This document shows positions 6,230 through 10,168 of a stretch of DNA of 10,168 nucleotides, in pieces; positions within the stretch are counted from its first letter, which is position 1; each line of letters starts with the position of its first letter. The translations under genes were made by a program, and so were the position numbers. The stretch is taken from assembly GCF_946222835.1 (NCBI RefSeq), contig NZ_CAMIHD010000037.1, positions 1 to 10,168 of the forward strand, written 5' to 3'. The notes below the pieces were generated by a model that made no database searches, had not been told where the DNA came from, and was given only the letters and a program-made list of their open reading frames with translations. This DNA comes from an uncultured Corynebacterium sp. GTDB taxonomy: Bacteria; Actinomycetota; Actinomycetes; Mycobacteriales; Mycobacteriaceae.

Positions 6230-6270
6230 CCCCTAGGAAACCACACCCCCTGAGCCAGATAGCCTAGGGG
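6230..6270. repeat. CCCCTAGG inverted repeat pair in the secY/tmsB divergent region
   Basis: Two perfect 8-bp arms, CCCCTAGG (6230-6237) and CCTAGGGG (6263-6270), are separated by 25 nt. Their centres are 33 bp apart, close to three helical turns. Because CCTAGG is itself palindromic, the two copies also read as direct repeats of that core. They lie upstream of the candidate secY promoter and between two divergent genes, a placement typical of binding sites for a dimeric or looping regulator. No regulator is identified. Confidence 0.5.
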
Positions 6271-6505
6271 AAATTCAGGTTTCCTTCAGGGACGGTTGAA
6301 CACTTATGACCCCATTACCCTACCAGCCTTGCCCCGCATAGCCACATTAAGACCCAATAGTGTGACCATGATTGCTTGTCCTTTCGCGCGTTGTGCATTC
6401 GGGGTTTACCATGAGGAGTATTGCGTGCGCGCAAGTCCATTGACATCTCCGACCTCACAGGCCCCTGCCCTACGAGGCCGTTATTGGTGTGAACCAAATG
6501 TTTCG

Positions 6506-6512
6506 AAAGAAG
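6506..6512 (+). promoter_or_regulatory. Ribosome binding site choosing the tmsB start
   Basis: AAAGAAG sits 5 nt before the ATG at 6518. It is a partial Shine-Dalgarno match but the only one placed to serve the start that gives a family-length protein; it argues against initiating at the upstream in-frame TTG at 6296. Confidence 0.55.
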
Positions 6513-6517
6513 TACTT

Positions 6518-7825
6518 ATGAGCAAGAAATTCACGCCGATGACCGTTGCTGAGATCATCGACGTTTTTGTCCCTAGCCCCAACCCCTTCCGCTGGGAGGC
6601 CTTCGATGGGTCCGCGACCGGACCGGAAGACGCCCAGTACAAGGTGACTATTAATAGCCTTGAGGGCCTCTCTTTTATTGCTACCCATCCCGGCGATGTG
6701 GGTTTTGCGCGTGCATATGTCACCGACGGCATCACGGTACATGGCGATCACCCGGCTCACCCCTATGGCATTTTCGACGCCCTGCATGCCATGTACGACA
6801 AATTCCACAAGCCGGATGCCAAGACGCTGGCTCGCGTAGTGCGCTCCCTCGCATCCATGGGCGCGTTCCAGATCCAGCCCGTTCCAGAGGTGGAGCGCGC
6901 CTCTTGGTTGCGCCGTAAGCTGCACGATGGCCTTTCCAAACACTCCAAGCAGCGCGACGCGGATGTCATTTCTGACCACTACGATGTGGGCAATGACTTC
7001 TACGAACTCTTCTTGGGCGATTCGATGACCTATACCTGCGCTTACTACCCCTCCCCAGACGCCACGCTGGAAGAGGCGCAGGAGAATAAGTACCGCCTCA
7101 TCTTTGACAAGCTCCGGCTAAAGGAAGGCGACCGCCACTTGGACGTCGGCTGTGGTTGGGGCGGCATGGTGCGCTACGCAGCGCGCCGCGGCGTGAAGTC
7201 CATTGGCGTCACCCTATCCAAGGAACAGGCCGAGTGGGGCCAGCGCAAGATTGAGGAGGAAGGCCTCCAAGACTTGGCGGAAGTACGCTTCATGGATTAC
7301 CGCGATATCACCGAAGAGGGATTCGATGCTATCTCCGCCATCGGAATTATCGAGCACATCGGGGTGAAGAATTACGATGACTTCTTCAAGTTCCTCCATG
7401 GCAAGTTGAAGGTGGGCGGCCTGATGCTCAACCACAACATCACCTACCCGGATAACCACAAGACGCCTAAGGGCGGTTTCATTGACCGCTATATCTTCCC
7501 AGACGGTGAGCTCACCGGTTCCGGCAACGTCACCAAGGCCATGCAGGACAACGGCTTTGAGGTCATCCACACCGAGTCACTGCGCTTTGACTACATGCGT
7601 ACGCTGCACGATTGGTGCGAGAACCTGAAGGAAAATTGGGACGAGGCCTGCGCCACCGTGGGGCTGCCTACTGCCCGCCTCTACGGCATTTATATGGCCG
7701 GTTCAGAGTGGGGATTTGAGCGCAATATCATCAACCTGTATCACTTCCTCGGCGTCAAGCTGGGCGAGGCCGGCTCCCGCGCCGGCGTACCCGAGCGCCG
7801 CTGGTGGGAAGATAGCCGATTTTAA
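6518..7825 (+). CDS. tmsB: SAM-dependent fatty-acyl phospholipid methyltransferase (TmsB/BfaB/UfaA1-type)
   Basis: Cyclopropane-fatty-acid-synthase family enzyme, 435 aa, predicted to add a methylene group from S-adenosylmethionine to C10 of oleoyl chains in membrane phospholipids. The N-terminal domain (1 to about 130) is followed by the family signature DHYDVGNDFYELFLGDSM (153-170) and TYTCAYY. SAM motif I is LDVGCGWGG (208-216). By analogy with E. coli Cfa, Cys174, Glu279 (EHIG), His306 (NHNI) and Tyr359 (FDYMRT) would form the active-site bicarbonate pocket. The start at 6518 gives a normal family length; the frame extends upstream to 6296 but that segment is low-quality. The partner gene begins 11 nt later. 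The pairing with a DHCR24-like oxidoreductase points to 10-methylstearic (tuberculostearic) acid rather than cyclopropane formation. Plain cyclopropane synthase is the alternative. Confidence 0.85.
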   Translation: MSKKFTPMTVAEIIDVFVPSPNPFRWEAFDGSATGPEDAQYKVTINSLEGLSFIATHPGDVGFARAYVTDGITVHGDHPAHPYGIFDALHAMYDKFHKPDAKTLARVVRSLASMGAFQIQPVPEVERASWLRRKLHDGLSKHSKQRDADVISDHYDVGNDFYELFLGDSMTYTCAYYPSPDATLEEAQENKYRLIFDKLRLKEGDRHLDVGCGWGGMVRYAARRGVKSIGVTLSKEQAEWGQRKIEEEGLQDLAEVRFMDYRDITEEGFDAISAIGIIEHIGVKNYDDFFKFLHGKLKVGGLMLNHNITYPDNHKTPKGGFIDRYIFPDGELTGSGNVTKAMQDNGFEVIHTESLRFDYMRTLHDWCENLKENWDEACATVGLPTARLYGIYMAGSEWGFERNIINLYHFLGVKLGEAGSRAGVPERRWWEDSRF

Positions 7826-7830
7826 GGAGG
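7824..7830 (+). promoter_or_regulatory. Ribosome binding site of tmsA overlapping the tmsB stop
   Basis: AAGGAGG begins inside the TAA stop of the methyltransferase gene (7823-7825) and lies 6 nt before the ATG at 7837. It is a full-strength site and indicates tightly coupled translation, fixing this ATG as the start. Confidence 0.85.
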
Positions 7831-7836
7831 GGTGCC

Positions 7837-9339
7837 ATGACTCTCATTGATAATCTGCGCGAACGCCTCGCCGCTGCCCAGCCGCGGCCGGTGGATGCCA
7901 TGCCCATTGAGCCGGTGGGGTGGGCGGCGCACCAGGAGGGCGTCGATAAGCTGCTGGCGAGCTTCCGCGCTGTCCCGGCCGAAAAGCGCGTGCGCCTAGC
8001 CAAGAAGACCTCTAATCTCTTCCGTAGCCGCAGCGAGGCGCAGGAAGGCCTAGATGTGTCGGGCCTTGGCGGCGTCATCGAGGTCGACCCGGTTGCTCGC
8101 ACGGCCGATGTGCAAGGCATGTGCACCTATGAAGACCTCGTCGATGCCACCCTTCCCCATGGCCTGATGCCCTTTGTGGTGCCACAGCTGAAAACCATTA
8201 CCTTGGGCGGCGCTGTTACTGGCATGGGCGTGGAATCCACCAGCTTCCGCAACGGTCTCCCACACGAGTCCGTGCTGGAGATGGATGTCCTTACCGGCAC
8301 CGGCGAGATTCTCACCTGCTCCCGCGAGTCCAACGTCGATCTCTTCCGCCTGTTCCCCAACTCCTATGGCTCGCTGGGCTACGCGGTGCGCCTCAAGATT
8401 GAGCTGGAACCCGTGCCCGCCTATGTGGAGCTGCGCGAGGAGCGTTTCCACACCCTGGAAGAAGCCAGCCGCGTGCTTGCCGACGTCGCCTCTTCCCACA
8501 CCCACCGCGGCGAGCCCGTCCATGGCCTCGACGGCGTGGTCTTCTCCGAGGACGAGGCCTACCTCGTCTTCGCCCGCTTTACCGATGAGGAGGGACCAAC
8601 CTCCGACTACACGCGGGACAAGATTTACTACCGCAGCCTTCAGCACGACTCTGGCATCCGCCGCGATCGCCTCACTATCCGCGACTATATCTGGCGCTGG
8701 GATACCGACTGGTTCTGGTGCTCGCGCGCCTTTGGTGCGCAGAACCCGAAGGTGCGCAAGGTGTGGCCGCGTGAGCTTCGCCGCAGCTCCTTCTATTGGA
8801 AGCTGGTCCGCCTCGACCGCAAGTACGAGCTGGAATATAACTTCATCAAAAAGCCGCACGGCAAGCCGCGCGCCGAGCGCGTGGTGCAAGATATCGAGCT
8901 CACACCGGATAACCTCCCGGAATTCCTCCACTGGTTCTTTAAGGCCTCCGATATTCAGCCGGTGTGGCTCTGCCCTATCCGTCTGCGCAATGGTGTGGAC
9001 GAGCTGGTAGGCACCGGCGACATCGCCTCCCACTCGAGCGACCCTTGGCCGCTGTATCCGCTTCGTCCCGGACAAACCTGGGTAAACGTCGGCTTCTGGT
9101 CCGGCGTGGACGGAGACCACGTCGACCCATCCGCTCCGAATAATGGCGCGTTCAACCGCGTCATTGAAGCCAAGGTCAATGAGTTGGGCGGGCACAAGTC
9201 CCTCTACTCCGAGGCCTTTTACTCCCGGGAAAAGTTTGAGGAGCTCTACGGTGGCAGCCTTCCTGCGTCCATTAAGGCTGTTACCGATCCGGATGACCGC
9301 TTCCCCGGCCTGTACGAGAAGACCGTGGACGAGGCCTAG
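7837..9339 (+). CDS. tmsA: FAD-binding oxidoreductase, DHCR24-like (10-methylene-stearoyl reductase, TmsA/BfaA-type)
   Basis: Predicted flavoenzyme, 500 aa, that reduces the 10-methylene-stearoyl intermediate made by the adjacent methyltransferase to 10-methylstearoyl (tuberculostearoyl) phospholipid. The PCMH/VAO-type FAD domain covers about residues 50-195: GLGGVIEVDP (76-85), VQGMCTYEDLV (92-102), PQLKTITLGGAVTGMGVESTSF (116-137, with the glycine-rich FAD loop resembling the sterol delta24-reductase family), MDVLTGTGEIL and YGSLGYAVRLKIELEPV. The C-terminal half (200-500) is rich in Trp and Arg (RDYIWRWDTDWFWCSRAFGA) and could contact the membrane. The start is fixed by AAGGAGG overlapping the end of tmsB. 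The pair is a closed operon ended by a strong terminator; no third gene (tmsC) follows. Substrate assignment rests on the gene pair, not on a residue seen here. Confidence 0.82.
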   Translation: MTLIDNLRERLAAAQPRPVDAMPIEPVGWAAHQEGVDKLLASFRAVPAEKRVRLAKKTSNLFRSRSEAQEGLDVSGLGGVIEVDPVARTADVQGMCTYEDLVDATLPHGLMPFVVPQLKTITLGGAVTGMGVESTSFRNGLPHESVLEMDVLTGTGEILTCSRESNVDLFRLFPNSYGSLGYAVRLKIELEPVPAYVELREERFHTLEEASRVLADVASSHTHRGEPVHGLDGVVFSEDEAYLVFARFTDEEGPTSDYTRDKIYYRSLQHDSGIRRDRLTIRDYIWRWDTDWFWCSRAFGAQNPKVRKVWPRELRRSSFYWKLVRLDRKYELEYNFIKKPHGKPRAERVVQDIELTPDNLPEFLHWFFKASDIQPVWLCPIRLRNGVDELVGTGDIASHSSDPWPLYPLRPGQTWVNVGFWSGVDGDHVDPSAPNNGAFNRVIEAKVNELGGHKSLYSEAFYSREKFEELYGGSLPASIKAVTDPDDRFPGLYEKTVDEA

Positions 9340-9388
9340 AGAACCTCCTTTCCCCGCCCCGCTCCCCAGGCGAGGACAGCAAATAAAG

Positions 9389-9422
9389 GGTGGAACGCCC
9401 TCCTCGCGCGTTCCACCTTTTT
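9389..9422. terminator. Strong intrinsic terminator, probably bidirectional, between convergent genes
   Basis: A perfect 10-bp stem (GGTGGAACGC 9389-9398 / GCGTTCCACC 9408-9417) with a 9-nt loop is followed on the plus strand by TTTTT (9418-9422). On the minus strand the same stem is followed by CTTTATTT, which can serve the convergent gene ending at 9453. It lies 50 nt after the tmsA stop and 30 nt after the opposite gene's stop. Confidence 0.85.
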
Positions 9423-9452
9423 ACTATGCCCTTGAGTCCGGACTTCCCCACA

Positions 9453-9944
9453 CTAGTATGCGGCGGTGATGTTCTCGTAGCCGTTAATCTTCAGTGCATT
9501 CAGGACGCGCTGCACAGCTGCCTCATCCTGATCCGGGTTATAGGTCTCTGGGAAGGTCAGGTGAGCAGAGTGATCATCCTTGAACTCAATGTTCATGAAC
9601 TCATGGCCGGCATCTTGGGTAGCAAGGGCCAGCTCACGCTGCACGGCCAGCTTGCCGCTCTGCAAGTTGCCGCCGTTGAAGCCAGGGTCGACTTCCTCGG
9701 AGTAGTCTTCCGAAGCACCATTGATGAAGTCTTCCTTATCACCGGTCATGCGACCCTTCTCAGCGTGCGCACCCGGCTGCTGGTCCTGAGCCGACTGCTC
9801 GCCAGCCTCCGCCGGCGCGGTCTGTGCGGTCTCAGCAGGCTCCGGCTGGGAGAGCTGGTCTTGGACATCGACCGGTCCGGTAGAACCGGCAAACGGCATG
9901 ACGGCAGCGATTGCGGTGGCGAGCAGGGAAGGAATAGACGACAT
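9453..9944 (-). CDS. Putative secreted acidic protein, function unknown
   Basis: I do not recognise this 163-aa protein. Residues 4-19 form a hydrophobic stretch (IPSLLATAIAAVMPFA) that looks like an export signal but has no basic residue before it, which is unusual; no upstream in-frame start exists before a stop codon. It contains no cysteine, so it is not a lipoprotein. Residues 26-60 are a Gln/Ala/Glu/Pro-rich linker of the kind seen in wall-spanning proteins. The remainder (about 66-163) is acidic, with a predicted alpha/beta segment MNIEFKDDHSAHLTFPETYN and a C-terminal helix (DEAAVQRVLNALKINGYENI). The start is supported by AAGGGGA 5-6 nt upstream. Codon use resembles the neighbours. 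It has its own AT-rich upstream region and shares a terminator with the convergent tmsA. Its reality as a gene is likely; its function is open. Confidence 0.7.
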   Translation of the reverse strand: MSSIPSLLATAIAAVMPFAGSTGPVDVQDQLSQPEPAETAQTAPAEAGEQSAQDQQPGAHAEKGRMTGDKEDFINGASEDYSEEVDPGFNGGNLQSGKLAVQRELALATQDAGHEFMNIEFKDDHSAHLTFPETYNPDQDEAAVQRVLNALKINGYENITAAY

Positions 9945-9999
9945 AAGAGTCCCCTTAACGTTGGATAATTTTCAACTAAGCAAAACTCTAACACTCGTC

Positions 10000-10016
10000 G
10001 ATATAGATGCTATATC
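10000..10016. repeat. Palindrome upstream of the secreted protein gene (operator-like)
   Basis: GATATAG (10000-10006) and CTATATC (10010-10016) form a perfect 7-3-7 palindrome 56 nt upstream of the start at 9944. A TANANT-like TAGAGT lies just downstream on the minus strand (9985-9990), so the palindrome would sit around the -35 region, the position expected for a repressor or activator site. Both elements are predictions from pattern alone. Confidence 0.4.
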
Positions 10017-10026
10017 AGAGACCTTA

Positions 10027-10038
10027 TTTATTAATAAA
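10027..10038. repeat. AT-rich 12-bp palindrome
   Basis: TTTATTAATAAA is a perfect palindrome made only of A and T in an otherwise GC-rich genome, 11 nt beyond the GATATAG palindrome. It could be part of a regulatory or UP-like region or be a chance feature of the AT-rich stretch. The rest of 10041-10168 has no supported gene; a CACCT / AGGTG inverted repeat occurs at 10139-10158. Confidence 0.3.
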
Positions 10039-10168
10039 GGTTCCCTGTCAAGCATTGCTGCCGCCAACTTCTGACATTTGCCCTCCTGCTGCCCACCGAC
10101 CCCACTGCGCTCGCCCTGATTTCTAGTGGTCGTGGAAACACCTGACATGGGTTAGGTGATTGTGTGAA

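Larger units (their letters stand above)
6146..6517. other. Divergent intergenic region between secY and tmsB
   Basis: This 372-nt region contains no gene I can support. Besides the secY signals it holds TTCAGG repeated at an 11-bp period (6274-6279 and 6285-6290), an inverted repeat TTGCG / CGCAA around 6421-6434, a TTGGT / ACCAA repeat (6484-6497) just before tmsB, and the palindrome TTTCGAAA (6501-6508). A perfect TTGACA occurs at 6440-6445 but no acceptable -10 follows at 16-19 nt, so the tmsB promoter is not assigned. The open frame that runs through from 6296 into tmsB looks like an uninformative extension of that gene. Confidence 0.6.

Noticed and set aside
6411..6443. A 10-codon upstream frame (MRSIACAQVH) before tmsB as a regulatory peptide
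   Set aside because: No ribosome binding site, no mapped transcript and no attenuator structure downstream; too short to support from sequence alone.
6440..6445. Perfect TTGACA as a tmsB -35 element
   Set aside because: No acceptable -10 hexamer follows at 16-19 nt on the plus strand; the nearest TA-containing hexamer is 25 nt away.
6296..6517. N-terminal extension of the methyltransferase by 74 codons from a TTG
   Set aside because: The added residues do not resemble the family, contain several cysteines and prolines without pattern, and lack a ribosome binding site; the ATG at 6518 gives the normal length.
8050..9195. A 381-codon minus-strand open frame antisense to tmsA
   Set aside because: It lies wholly inside a well-supported flavoenzyme gene and has no family features; it is explained by mirror codon bias.
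9972..10148. A 58-codon minus-strand frame upstream of the secreted protein gene
   Set aside because: It has no ribosome binding site and no recognisable sequence, and it runs through the AT-rich palindromes that look regulatory.
1..10168. CRISPR arrays, insertion sequences, tRNA genes, prophage remnants
   Set aside because: No spaced direct repeats, terminal inverted repeats with transposase, cloverleaf patterns or phage-like genes were seen; the gene content is mostly conserved chromosome.

Overview
The window reads as actinobacterial, and most likely Corynebacterium. The ribosomal, SecY, adenylate kinase and methionine aminopeptidase proteins have actinobacterial sequence features: cysteine-free S4, short 181-residue adenylate kinase, 201-residue S4 and 134-residue S11. 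The order secY-adk-map-(L,D-transpeptidase)-infA-rpsM-rpsK-rpsD-rpoA is what I recall for corynebacteria, and rpmJ is absent between infA and rpsM. Base composition is moderately GC-rich. The genus call is an inference; no species is claimed.

Left part (1-6145, all on the minus strand, read right to left). secY (GTG start), adk and map form a tight cluster: secY and adk overlap by one base and adk and map are 2 nt apart. A 65-nt gap follows, with a -10-like TATACT so close to the next start that the message may be leaderless. Next comes a secreted L,D-transpeptidase with its own intrinsic terminator. A 264-nt gap carries a good housekeeping-type promoter (TTGGAA-17-TATGCT) for infA. After infA, a 182-nt gap with several stem-loops leads into the alpha operon (rpsM, rpsK, rpsD, then rpoA, which runs off the left edge). 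A terminator-like hairpin lies between rpsD and rpoA. The cluster supplies translation initiation, the 30S subunit, the RNA polymerase alpha subunit, Sec export, nucleotide balance and N-terminal methionine removal, interrupted by one cell-wall enzyme.

Middle part (6146-6517). This divergent intergenic region separates secY (leftward) from a lipid-modification operon (rightward). It holds a candidate secY promoter and several inverted repeats, including a pair of CCCCTAGG arms centred about three helical turns apart.

Right part (6518-9339, plus strand). This is a two-gene operon of a cyclopropane-synthase-family SAM methyltransferase and a DHCR24-like FAD oxidoreductase. Together they match the TmsB/TmsA (BfaB/BfaA, UfaA1-type) pair that methylenates and then reduces oleoyl chains of phospholipids to 10-methylstearoyl (tuberculostearic) chains. 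A strong terminator (9389-9422), probably bidirectional, separates it from a convergent 163-codon gene for a putative secreted, acidic, unrecognised protein (9453-9944, minus). Beyond that, an AT-rich stretch with two palindromes fills the right edge.

I found no tRNA, rRNA, CRISPR array, insertion sequence or prophage signal. The window is mostly conserved chromosome. The points worth a second look are the L,D-transpeptidase variant motif and its possible leaderless start, the hairpins inside the alpha operon, the repeats between secY and tmsB, and the orphan secreted protein.
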